This document shows positions 1-6,880 of a stretch of DNA of 29,146 nucleotides, piece after piece (positions within the stretch are counted from its first letter, which is position 1; the number at the start of each line of letters is the position of its first letter). Source of the DNA: DATKDU01 sp035512595 (GTDB lineage: Bacteria > Planctomycetota > Planctomycetia > Pirellulales > Pirellulaceae); the NCBI GenBank assembly GCA_035512595.1, contig DATKDU010000016.1, forward strand, positions 1-29,146, written 5' to 3'. The notes beneath the pieces were generated by a model. It was given only the letters and a program-made list of their open reading frames with translations, had not been told where the DNA came from and ran no database searches. Both the position numbers and the translations under genes were made by a program.

Positions 1-672
1 GCCGTTGTTGGAGTTGACCGCCACGCCGAAGGAGAAGCGGCCGGTCCGCGCTTCTTCGACGAAGACATCGAGGTCCGACGGCGAAGAAAAAATTTGGTCC
101 GGCGCGAGGGGGACCGTCGGGGGAACTTCGAAGGGCTGTGCACCGGCGGCAGCAGGGTCGAACGGATAAGCCCCCGGGGGAGGCGCCGGCGGCAGCACGC
201 CGGGCTGAAACGCATTGACCGGCTGGCCAGCGCCGTAGGATAGGCTTCCAGCCTGTCCATCCACTCGCGGAGCGAGTGGACCACTTTGAGCCGTGGCGTC
301 GGAGGCGGCCATCGGCTGACGGGTCAGGTCGCTGTTGCCAGGAGCGGAATTGTCCAGCGAATTGCCGCCGGCGTAACCATATCCGGGATAGCTGCCCGGC
401 GGCGGCGCGTCGTACTGGGGCGTCTGTCCGCGGATGGTAGTGGCGGCCGACAGAGCATTGTCCCATCCTTCGTGACCAGCCGGAGGTAGAACGGAATTCA
501 TTCCGTTCGATGAATCTTCGGAACGGAATGAATTCCGTTCTACGGTTGGCGGCACTTCGACGACCGGCGGCGTCAGCCCGGGGAGTTGGTCTCGCGGCGC
601 TAGGGCGGCGCAGCCGCCGACTGCGGCCAGCAGGCAGGCCAGGAGAATCGGCTTCGCGGCGGACTGGGTCAA
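1..672 (-). CDS. Lipoprotein with Pro/Gly-rich linker leading into an apparent BamA-like barrel (3' end cut by window)
   Basis: This frame is open from a TTG codon at 672 to the window edge, 224 codons. The TTG is chosen because an AGGA lies 8 bases upstream and because it gives a clean lipoprotein signal: Lys7, the hydrophobic run ILLACLLAAVGG, then Cys19 in a VGGC lipobox. Upstream codons in this frame offer no ATG, GTG or TTG before the preceding gene's stop. Residues 25-200 are low-complexity and rich in Pro, Gly, Tyr and Ala (PPPGSYPGYGYAGG and similar). The last visible residues, EEARTGRFSFGVAVNSNNG, resemble the first barrel strand of planctomycete BamA proteins. A five-POTRA gene ends 61 bases upstream on the same strand, so the two may form one split assembly factor. 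The barrel reading is inference, since most of it would lie outside the window. A palindromic element (486-543) encodes about 20 of its residues. Confidence 0.66.
   Translation of the reverse strand, partial: MTQSAAKPILLACLLAAVGGCAALAPRDQLPGLTPPVVEVPPTVERNSFRSEDSSNGMNSVLPPAGHEGWDNALSAATTIRGQTPQYDAPPPGSYPGYGYAGGNSLDNSAPGNSDLTRQPMAASDATAQSGPLAPRVDGQAGSLSYGAGQPVNAFQPGVLPPAPPPGAYPFDPAAAGAQPFEVPPTVPLAPDQIFSSPSDLDVFVEEARTGRFSFGVAVNSNNG
486..543. repeat. REPIN-like inverted pair with GTAG feet, inside the lipoprotein reading frame
   Basis: Two 23-base arms (486-508 and 521-543) are perfect reverse complements around a 12-base loop. Each arm is itself a hairpin (GAACGGAAT-tc-ATTCCGTTC) preceded at its outer foot by GTAG. 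This is the layout of a REP pair (REPIN/BIME). It lies within codons of the lipoprotein gene and keeps the frame open. Confidence 0.85.
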
Positions 673-694
673 GGAGTCGTTCCTGGTTGGGGCC

Positions 695-725
695 GTCCGA
701 TCGGTCCGCGGGAGGACGATCGGAC
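695..725. other. Hairpin between the POTRA gene and the lipoprotein gene
   Basis: GTCCGATCG (695-703) and CGATCGGAC (717-725) form a perfect 9-base stem with a 13-base loop in the 61-base gap between the two minus-strand genes. There is no T-run, so it is not a standard terminator. It could affect translation or mRNA stability of the downstream lipoprotein gene. It sits just upstream of that gene's AGGA. Confidence 0.55.
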
Positions 726-733
726 CAGCGCAT

Positions 734-2257
734 CTAGCGGAGCGGCCGTGGGCCGTAGTTTGGCGTCGTTGGCGGCGGATCGTCGTAAATCGAGCGCCGC
801 ACGGCGGGCGGCGGGCTTTCCTGCGGCAGGGACTCTTCTGGATTCTGAGCGCGAACGGTCACTTCGGGAGCGCGGCGCGAGGCGAGCGTGCGAATCGAGT
901 CGAGCGGCGGCGGCTTGACGACGATCCGCGGCGGATCCCCTTCGGTCGGATTGGCGATGAACAGTTGCGACGCCTTGAGGCGCCGCTCGCTGTTGCGGAT
1001 TTCACGCATATCGACCAGGTCGCCGTGCCGCAGCGACAGCCGGTTGAGGATCACCGTCTCGCGGGTGTGCGGGAAATCGCCTTTGATGTGGACGTTGATG
1101 TTGCCGACGTGGAATACGTCTCCCTCCTTGACCTGGTAAACCAGATCCAATTCTCCCGGCTCTTCGAGAAATCGCGGCTGCGGCTCGATGTCCGCAAAGG
1201 CGTGCCCGATGCCGCCGTAGAGGTCGGTCAGCAGCGCCTGATCGCGGAGCATGTCGTCCTGACTGAAGAACTCGCCGCGTTTGAGCTTCATGTTGGCCAG
1301 CAGCGGCTCCTGGCGGAACTTCGTCAATCCCTCGATCGTCACGTTCCGCACGACGTACCGCGGCCCTTCGTCGATGATGAACTTGATCGTCAGCCATTTG
1401 CCGCTGTCGTCGAACACCAGCTCGCGGCCGATGCGGGCGCTGAAGAAGCCCAGGCTGCGGTAGTAGGCGGTCAGCTTCCGCACGTCCTGGTCGATCTTCT
1501 CGCGATCCACCTTGCCGCGAATGAAGTACCAGAAGTAGCCGGGCTTGGAGTCGATCTGGGTCTTGAGCCGGCCGTCGTCAGCGATCCGGTTTCCTTCGAA
1601 CTCGACGTCCTTGATTCGCTGGAGCTGCCCTTCGCTGATCACGAAGATCACGTTCTGATCGCCGGCTTGATTGCCCTCCAGGATCGTGACCGTCGCCTTG
1701 GGAAAACCGCTGCGGCGATAGAGGTCCTCGATCACGCGGCGGGCGTTCTCGGTCTCGAACGAACTGAGCGGATCGCCCTTTTTGAGCCCGTGCTCCTTGC
1801 TCAGCTTTTTGTCGCTGATGCCGCGGTTGCCGAGGTGCTTGACCGAGCGAATCCGCGGTCGCTCAAAGAGCTGATAGATCACGACGATGCCAGTTTCCGT
1901 GTCGCGCTTGAACGTCTTGACGTCTCGATAGAGGCCCGAGCCGTGCAGCCGCCGCACGTCCCCCTGAACCTCTTCCGGATCGAAATCCCGGTCTCTCTTG
2001 GTGTGCAGGTGCTTGTGGACTTCCTGGTGACGCTGTGGGGGAACGCCGAGGATTTCCACGGCCGCGACGATCTGCCGCTGGCTGCTGTGGGGCGTGCTGG
2101 GGGTCAGCGGCTGTGCTCCCGGCGGCGGGCTCGCTTCTGGCAAGGAGTTCCGCTGCGCGGTGGCCGCTCCTCCCGCAATCAGCCAGAGGATTCCAGCCAG
2201 GGTCAGCGGGTAGTGAAAACCTGCGTGAGAGCGAGTACCGATCACCAGCGACATCAT
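734..2257 (-). CDS. Secreted five-POTRA protein, BamA/TamA-like, without a barrel
   Basis: The 507-residue product starts with a signal peptide (hydrophobic segment about residues 17-34, likely cleaved after ATA or ATAQ). It then carries five POTRA-like repeats: about 65-135, 137-215, 216-305, 306-380 and 381-450, each with the usual strand-helix-helix-strand pattern (for example RRVIEDLYRRSGF, DLDLVYQVKEGD-like ends). In BamA the POTRA array in the periplasm receives unfolded outer-membrane proteins and feeds them to a C-terminal 16-strand barrel. Here the protein ends after a Pro-rich tail (YDDPPPTTPNYGPRPLR) with no barrel. The next gene downstream may supply one. Two tandem ATG codons lie at the start, with GGAGGCGGAAGGG just upstream. 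The second ATG (2254) has the better spacing. The family assignment is secure. The split architecture is inference. Confidence 0.85.
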   Translation of the reverse strand: MMSLVIGTRSHAGFHYPLTLAGILWLIAGGAATAQRNSLPEASPPPGAQPLTPSTPHSSQRQIVAAVEILGVPPQRHQEVHKHLHTKRDRDFDPEEVQGDVRRLHGSGLYRDVKTFKRDTETGIVVIYQLFERPRIRSVKHLGNRGISDKKLSKEHGLKKGDPLSSFETENARRVIEDLYRRSGFPKATVTILEGNQAGDQNVIFVISEGQLQRIKDVEFEGNRIADDGRLKTQIDSKPGYFWYFIRGKVDREKIDQDVRKLTAYYRSLGFFSARIGRELVFDDSGKWLTIKFIIDEGPRYVVRNVTIEGLTKFRQEPLLANMKLKRGEFFSQDDMLRDQALLTDLYGGIGHAFADIEPQPRFLEEPGELDLVYQVKEGDVFHVGNINVHIKGDFPHTRETVILNRLSLRHGDLVDMREIRNSERRLKASQLFIANPTEGDPPRIVVKPPPLDSIRTLASRRAPEVTVRAQNPEESLPQESPPPAVRRSIYDDPPPTTPNYGPRPLR

Positions 2258-2534
2258 CCCTTCCGCCTCCCATTCCAGGACGAAACTAGCCGCTCACGGG
2301 GAATCCCGCCGGCCGGCTACAAAGGCCGCGTATCAGTAGCCGAAAGGGCATCGGGGGACAAGGTGAATTTGTCGGGCACGGCGGACCGATGTGAGAGGAT
2401 AGGCAAGTTTGGCGGGTGGCGCGTGTGCGCACCCCCTGGACAGCCCAGAGCCCCGTTTGCTAAACTACGAGGCTCTTCAAGGGCTGTTGGCATAAGCACT
2501 TGAGTGGGTACCGACCCCCCGTATAGGAGGCCAG

Positions 2535-2732
2535 ATGGTCAAGCTCGTTGTTCGTGATCGCGAAAGCATTCAGGAGGCGGTTCGCCGCTTCCGCAAGCTC
2601 GTCGAGCGCAGCGGCATCAAGAAGGAGATGCGCCGCCGCGAGTACTATGAAAAGCCGAGTGAGATTCGCCGCCGGGCCCGCCTGCGTGCCGAACGCCGCT
2701 CTCGCCGCGGGCGATTGACTCCGGGACTGTAA
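2535..2732 (+). CDS. rpsU: 30S ribosomal protein S21
   Basis: This 65-residue, strongly basic protein matches bS21 along its length: MVKLVVRDRESIQEAVRRF, then KLVERSGIKKEMRRREYYEKPSE, then an Arg-rich tail (RRRARLRAERRSRRGR). S21 binds the small subunit near the anti-Shine-Dalgarno region and helps initiation. A strong AGGAGG (2525-2530) is placed 4 bases before the ATG. The length is normal (57-70 residues). It is the only plus-strand gene in the first 8.7 kb and is convergent with gspF. A perfect double palindrome (2741-2794) starts 8 bases after its stop codon and may serve as a shared terminator. Confidence 0.96.
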   Translation: MVKLVVRDRESIQEAVRRFRKLVERSGIKKEMRRREYYEKPSEIRRRARLRAERRSRRGRLTPGL

Positions 2733-2740
2733 GTTAAGAA

Positions 2741-2794
2741 GTAGGACGGCCTTTCCAGGCCGTCCACAGCGACGGCCTGGAAAGGCCGTCCTAC
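2741..2794. repeat. REPIN-like inverted pair with GTAG feet between rpsU and gspF
   Basis: Two 24-base arms (2741-2764 and 2771-2794) are perfect reverse complements with a 6-base loop. Each arm is a hairpin (GACGGCC-tttcca-GGCCGTC) with GTAG at its outer foot. It lies between two convergent genes, so it could form a bidirectional terminator or stabiliser. There is no T-run. Confidence 0.88.
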
Positions 2795-2806
2795 GATTGA
2801 TCTCGC

Positions 2807-4006
2807 CTACGTCGGCCTGCTCAGCGAGAAGATCGGCAAGAGCAGTCCCATCGCAATGCTGCCGACGACCGCGCCCATCACCACGATCAGCAGCGGCTCG
2901 ATCAGACTGGTGGTGGCCTTGATCGAGGTTTCTACCTCCCGGTCGTAATAGACGCTCACTTTGGCGAGCACTGCGTCGAGCTTGGCGGTCTCTTCCCCCG
3001 AGTTGATCATCTGGACGAGCGTCGGCGGGAAGAGGGGATTGCCGCGAAGCGAGTCGGCGATCCGTTCGCCCTGGGTGATCCGATCCAAGACGCCGAGCCA
3101 GATTTGCTCGTAGTAGTAGTTGCCGGACACTTCTGCCGCCAGTTTGATGCAGTCGAGCATCGATACGCCGGCCGCCACCATCGTCCCCAGGGTTCGCACG
3201 CTGCGGCTGAGGATCACCTTGCGATTCAGCGGCCCGAGCAGCGGCACGCTGATCTTTAGCCAGTGAAAGAACCTTCGTCCTTCCTCGGTGCGACGGGCCA
3301 CGAAGTACGCGACTGCCGCCGCGATTGCCGCCAAGACCCACAGATACCAGTAGTCGATCAGCACGTGCGACGCGCCCATCAGGAACCGCGTCATCATCGG
3401 CAGCGTGACTCCCTTCCGCTGGAAGAGGGGCTGGAACTTGGGCAACACGTACGTAAGCAGGAAAATCGTCACGCCGATCGCCAGGACCAGCATCACCGCC
3501 GGGTAGGCCAAGGCCGCGCGGACTTTTTGCCGCGTCTCGAGTTGCTTGCGTTGATACTCGGCAATCGTGTCGAGCATCTGGCCGAGCGTGCCGGTGTGCT
3601 CGCTGGCTTTGATCAGCGAGATGTAGGTCTTGTCGAAGTGCTGAGGAAAGCGTGAGAGGGCCGTCGAGAAATCTTCGCCCGACTCGACCTGGCTCTTGAG
3701 GTCCATCAGCACCTGCTTGAGCGTGCGGTTGGACTCCTGCTGCGCGATGCTCTCCAGGGCGACCGACAGCGTGATGCCCGTGTCCACCATCACGGCGAGC
3801 TGGCTGGTGGCGTAGATGATGTCGCTGGCCCGAATGCGCGGCGGGAAAAGTTGCAGCCCGTCGTCTTCCTCTTCCAACTCGAGGATTTGCATTCCGTCGC
3901 GACGGAGCCGAGCGGCCGCATCATCGCGATTCTCGGCCTCAATCGTCCCCTCGTGAACTTTGCCGAGGACATCGCGGGTTCTGTAGTCGAAGATGATGGC
4001 GGACAT
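2807..4006 (-). CDS. Type II secretion / type IV pilus inner-membrane platform protein, GspF/PilC family
   Basis: The 399-residue product has the two-domain T2SSF layout. The first cytoplasmic helical domain (about 65-165: LAVMVDTGITLSVALESIAQ, FSTALSRFPQHFDKTYISLIKASEHTG) leads to membrane helices near 165-190 and 216-240. The second domain (about 265-360: VRTLGTMVAAGVSMLDCIKLA, MINSGEETAKLD) leads to a last helix near 365-390. In this family the protein forms the membrane platform on which the GspE/PilB ATPase works to add pilin or pseudopilin subunits. The gene follows gspE on the same strand, separated by 178 bases filled with heptad repeats. Whether it serves a secretion system or a pilus cannot be told here. 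No pilin, secretin or prepilin peptidase is in the window. Confidence 0.93.
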   Translation of the reverse strand: MSAIIFDYRTRDVLGKVHEGTIEAENRDDAAARLRRDGMQILELEEEDDGLQLFPPRIRASDIIYATSQLAVMVDTGITLSVALESIAQQESNRTLKQVLMDLKSQVESGEDFSTALSRFPQHFDKTYISLIKASEHTGTLGQMLDTIAEYQRKQLETRQKVRAALAYPAVMLVLAIGVTIFLLTYVLPKFQPLFQRKGVTLPMMTRFLMGASHVLIDYWYLWVLAAIAAAVAYFVARRTEEGRRFFHWLKISVPLLGPLNRKVILSRSVRTLGTMVAAGVSMLDCIKLAAEVSGNYYYEQIWLGVLDRITQGERIADSLRGNPLFPPTLVQMINSGEETAKLDAVLAKVSVYYDREVETSIKATTSLIEPLLIVVMGAVVGSIAMGLLLPIFSLSRPT

Positions 4007-4013
4007 GGCGGCG

Positions 4014-4104
4014 GGGTTCAGGGTTCAGGGTTCAGAGGTCAGAGGTCAGAGGTCGGAGGTCAGAGGTCGGAGGTCGGAGGTCGGAGGTCGGGGGTCGGAG
4101 GTCA
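4014..4104. repeat. Heptad tandem array, 13 units
   Basis: Thirteen consecutive 7-base units with no slip: three GGGTTCA, then GAGGTCA or GAGGTCG variants and one GGGGTCG. The array fills the gap between gspE and the gspF start. It leaves no clear ribosome site directly before gspF. Confidence 0.93.
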
Positions 4105-4114
4105 GATCCTGTTC

Positions 4115-4177
4115 TCTGACTCCTGACTCCTGGCTCCTGACTCCTGGCTCCTGACTGCTGGCTCCTGACTGCTGGCT
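4115..4177. repeat. Heptad tandem array, 9 units
   Basis: Nine 7-base units, mostly CCTGACT alternating with CCTGGCT and GCTGGCT. The array ends 7 bases from the gspE stop codon. Its sequence differs from the array beside it but it has the same period. Confidence 0.93.
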
Positions 4178-4184
4178 CGCTGTC

Positions 4185-5951
4185 TCACACGGCCGCCACT
4201 TCTTCGGGCACAGTGACGCGCTTATCGAGCAGCGAGCCGAAGTCGCCGGAAATTTGGATCACTTCTTCCACGGTCGTCAGCCCCTCGCGCACCTTGCGAA
4301 AACCGTCGTGCCGCAGCGTAATCATCCCCGCCGCCAGTCCCAGCCGGCGAATATCGGCGATGGATGCGCCAGCCACGATCGAGTCCCGCAGTTCGTCGTT
4401 GATCACCAGGATCTCGTGTACACCCAGCCGGCCGCTGTAACCTGTGTTGCGGCATTTGCGGCAGCCCACCCCTTTATAAAATCGGTCCATCGGGTAGCCC
4501 ATCTTCTCCAGCGTCCGCTTGAGCTGCCGCGGCGGATCGTACGCCTCGCGGCATTTGAGGCACACTTTGCGCACCAGCCGCTGTGCCAGGATCATGTTGA
4601 GTGCCGCGCTGATCAAGTACGGCTCGACCCCCATGTTCACCAGCCGCGTGACGGCACTGGGGGCGTCGTTGGTGTGCAGCGTGCTCAAGACGAGATGCCC
4701 GGTGAGTGCCGCCTGGATGGCGGTGCGGGCGGTCTCCTCGTCGCGCACCTCGCCGACCATGATCACGTCGGGGTCTTGCCGCAACAGCGTGCGAAGTGCC
4801 TTGGAAAAGGTCAACCCGACGCGCTCCTGCACCTGAAACTGGTTGATCAGCGGGAGGTGGTATTCGATCGGGTCCTCGACGGTGCAGATGTTGTTTTCCA
4901 TCGAGGCGATTTCGGCCAGGGCCGCATAAAGCGTCGTCGATTTGCCGCTGCCGGTCGGTCCGGTGACCAGCACAATGCCGTTGGGCGCCTGGATGCAGTT
5001 CTGGAACTGGGCGAGGACGTCCTCGCCGAAACCGAGATCGCGGAGGTTGAGCGAGACGGCGCGGGTGTCCAGGACGCGAATCACCGTCTTTTCGCCGCGG
5101 TTGCTGGGAAACGTGCTCACGCGGAGATCGATCTTGCGGCCGTCGAGCATGACGTGGACGCGGCCGTCCTGAGGCAGCCGCCGCTCGCTGATGTCCAGGC
5201 AGGCCATGATCTTGATGCGGCTGGTGATGGCGGAGAGCAGGTGCAGCGGCACTTCCAGCGACTTGTAGAGCTTGCCGTCGATCCGGTTACGGACGCGCGT
5301 GCAGCGTTCGGCCGGCTCGATGTGAATGTCGCTGGCCCCCTCGCGAACCGCGTTGTAGATCATGTAGTTGACGAGCCGGATCACCGGCGACTGGCCGGCG
5401 ACTTCGGTCGCGTCGCTGATGTCCTCGATGGCGTCCTCGATCAGCGTGACCTCGGCGTGCTCCTGGTCCTCGATGATGTCGTCGATGACGAACGTCTTGG
5501 AGTCCGGCAGCGTGGTGATCATCCGCCGGAGGTCTTTGCTCGTCGTGGAGACGATCTGCACGTCCATCCGCGTCAGGCTGCGGATTTCGTCGAGCAGAAA
5601 GAGGTTGCTCGGCTCGGTGACGGCAACGGTCAACGTCTCGCGAATGCGGAACAGCGGAAAAACCAGGTTCTTTTCGATGTACTCCCGAGGCAGCACGTCG
5701 ACGATCCGCGGATCGGCTAGCCGCGGCTCGAGCTTGGCGTAGGGGACGCTATAGACCGTCGCCAGGCACTCGGTGATGTGCTCTTCGGCACAGTGCCCCA
5801 GATCGACGAGGATTTCCCCCAGCAGCTTCCCTTTGCCGTTCCGCTGCTGCACCTCCAGCGCCTGCTGGATCTGGTCGATCGTCGCGTAGCCGCGCTCGAC
5901 CAGGATGTTCCCCAGGCGTTTGGGACCGGCGGTAGTGGCTGTGGCGCTCAT
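4185..5951 (-). CDS. Type II secretion / type IV pilus assembly ATPase, GspE/PilB family
   Basis: The 588-residue product has an N-terminal MshEN-type domain (about 8-150; LGNILVERGYATIDQIQQAL, LGEILVDLGHC). The ATPase core follows: Walker A GPTGSGKST near 330, an Asp box and Walker B region (DPDVIMVGEVRDEET) near 390, and the His box STLHTNDA. A zinc-binding tetracysteine follows, with CLKC near 463 and CRKC near 498. It is the cytoplasmic hexamer that powers pilus or pseudopilus assembly. The start at 5951 is chosen because homology begins at about residue 8 from there. A frame extension to 5999 would be encoded by heptad repeat sequence (KHHTHHRHQ). No good ribosome site is seen. It lies between a STAS gene and gspF. 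Confidence 0.93.
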   Translation of the reverse strand: MSATATTAGPKRLGNILVERGYATIDQIQQALEVQQRNGKGKLLGEILVDLGHCAEEHITECLATVYSVPYAKLEPRLADPRIVDVLPREYIEKNLVFPLFRIRETLTVAVTEPSNLFLLDEIRSLTRMDVQIVSTTSKDLRRMITTLPDSKTFVIDDIIEDQEHAEVTLIEDAIEDISDATEVAGQSPVIRLVNYMIYNAVREGASDIHIEPAERCTRVRNRIDGKLYKSLEVPLHLLSAITSRIKIMACLDISERRLPQDGRVHVMLDGRKIDLRVSTFPSNRGEKTVIRVLDTRAVSLNLRDLGFGEDVLAQFQNCIQAPNGIVLVTGPTGSGKSTTLYAALAEIASMENNICTVEDPIEYHLPLINQFQVQERVGLTFSKALRTLLRQDPDVIMVGEVRDEETARTAIQAALTGHLVLSTLHTNDAPSAVTRLVNMGVEPYLISAALNMILAQRLVRKVCLKCREAYDPPRQLKRTLEKMGYPMDRFYKGVGCRKCRNTGYSGRLGVHEILVINDELRDSIVAGASIADIRRLGLAAGMITLRHDGFRKVREGLTTVEEVIQISGDFGSLLDKRVTVPEEVAAV

Positions 5952-5962
5952 AGATTGATGAC

Positions 5963-6025
5963 GATGGTGTGTATGGTGTTTGGTGTTTCGTATTTTCAAT
6001 TACAAACCACAAAACACAAAACTTT
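5963..6025. repeat. Degenerate heptad array in the gspE leader
   Basis: About nine 7-base units on the plus strand (GATGGTG, TGTATGG, TGTTTGG, TGTTTCG, then AACCACA, AAACACA and others) fill the gap between the STAS gene and gspE. The period is clear at both ends and weak in the middle. Confidence 0.75.
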
Positions 6026-6026
6026 C

Positions 6027-6356
6027 CTACACAAAACTCCGCACCGCCTCGAGAACGGTTTCATACACTTCAAGCTGTTGATCGATCCGCGTGATCTCCA
6101 AAATCTTGCGGTTGACGATATTGCCTGTGGAGATCTTCAAATCCCCCTGCATGCTCCGCAGCGCCTCCTGGGCGTTGAGGATCGCTTCCAGCCCGGCACT
6201 ATCGATCGTTTCCGTGCCGTCCAGGTCGATCACCACGTTGGGCCGGTCGAGCGCGGTCAGGAACGACTCGAGATTCTCCGACCGGTCTCCGCCTAACTCT
6301 TCGGGAGTGTGTACGACCATCACATCGCCAAAGACCTCGGTTGGCAGTTTCATCAT
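6027..6356 (-). CDS. STAS-domain anti-sigma-factor-antagonist-like protein
   Basis: This is a 109-residue single STAS domain with the fold's signature: strand VMVVHTPEELGG, strand NVVIDLDGTETIDSAGLEAIL, then a helix. The DSAGLE loop carries the Ser that partner-switch kinases phosphorylate in the SpoIIAA/RsbV family. A second ATG follows the first, and AAAGGGG lies upstream. No cognate RsbW-type kinase or sigma factor gene is next to it. Its neighbours are a CheY-like regulator upstream (27-base gap) and gspE downstream (75-base gap). This context suggests that it acts on the secretion or pilus motor rather than on a sigma factor, which is inference. Confidence 0.88.
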   Translation of the reverse strand: MMKLPTEVFGDVMVVHTPEELGGDRSENLESFLTALDRPNVVIDLDGTETIDSAGLEAILNAQEALRSMQGDLKISTGNIVNRKILEITRIDQQLEVYETVLEAVRSFV

Positions 6357-6383
6357 GAGCCCCTTTCGCTCACCATCGTCGCA

Positions 6384-6800
6384 CTACAACAATTGAGTAA
6401 GATTCGACGCATGTGTGGCCGGGGGCGCCCCGAGCCCCAGCACGCTCTCCACGTGCTGAAATAGCTCGCGCGGACTGAACGGCTTGCCGAGCAGCAGCCG
6501 GATGCCATAGTGCTCTTTCAATTCGCGCGACGACAACTCAAATCCCTTGCCCGTCAACATGATCACTGGAATGTGGGCCGTAGCTGCATTTCCCTGAATC
6601 CGCTCGGCCAAACCCAGCCCGTTCAGCCGCGGCATTTGGCAGTCGGTGACGATTACATCGGGAGTGTGCCGCTGGATCAACTCCCAGGCCTCTTCGCCGT
6701 CGTTGGCGCACAGAACCTCATAACCGGCGCGGCGGAACTTGAATTCCGCGGCGCGGAGGATGTGGATCTCGTCGTCGCACAAAAGGATTCGTTTGGGCAT
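6384..6800 (-). CDS. Single-domain response regulator, CheY-like
   Basis: The 138-residue product is a receiver domain with all key residues: acidic pair Asp9-Asp10, phospho-acceptor Asp53 (DVIVTDCQMPRLNG), Thr83 (VIMLTGKG) and Lys near 106 (LLLGKPFSP). No DNA-binding or enzyme domain follows, only a short tail of about 17 residues (GAPPATHASNLTQLL). Single-domain regulators act by protein contact, as CheY does, or pass phosphate on. The gene sits between a PAS histidine kinase (80 bases upstream) and the STAS gene. The kinase is the natural phosphodonor. The target is likely within the same cluster. Confidence 0.93.
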   Translation of the reverse strand: MPKRILLCDDEIHILRAAEFKFRRAGYEVLCANDGEEAWELIQRHTPDVIVTDCQMPRLNGLGLAERIQGNAATAHIPVIMLTGKGFELSSRELKEHYGIRLLLGKPFSPRELFQHVESVLGLGAPPATHASNLTQLL

Positions 6801-6846
6801 CAGGCACTCTCGATTGGGGCTGTGGTCGAATCAGGGTCTCGTTCCC

Positions 6847-6874
6847 TGTCTTCTGTCTCCTGTCTCCAGTCTCA
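6847..6874. repeat. Short heptad array, 4 units
   Basis: Four 7-base units (TGTCTTC, TGTCTCC twice, AGTCTCA) lie in the gap between the sensor kinase stop codon and the response-regulator start. Confidence 0.8.
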
Positions 6875-6880
6875 CTTCGC

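Noticed and set aside
965..2503. A 512-codon plus-strand open frame opposite the POTRA gene
   Set aside because: It mirrors a well-supported minus-strand gene. Its translation is biased to Ala, Val, Asp, Leu and Arg with no recognisable motif, as expected for the antisense of GC-rich coding sequence.
2741..2794. Standard rho-independent terminator of rpsU
   Set aside because: The hairpin is strong and well placed but has no T-run on either side, so it is reported as a repeat that may have a terminating effect.
4254..5720. A 488-codon plus-strand open frame opposite gspE
   Set aside because: Antisense of the Walker A/B ATPase. It is dominated by His, Arg, Val and Asp with no family resemblance.
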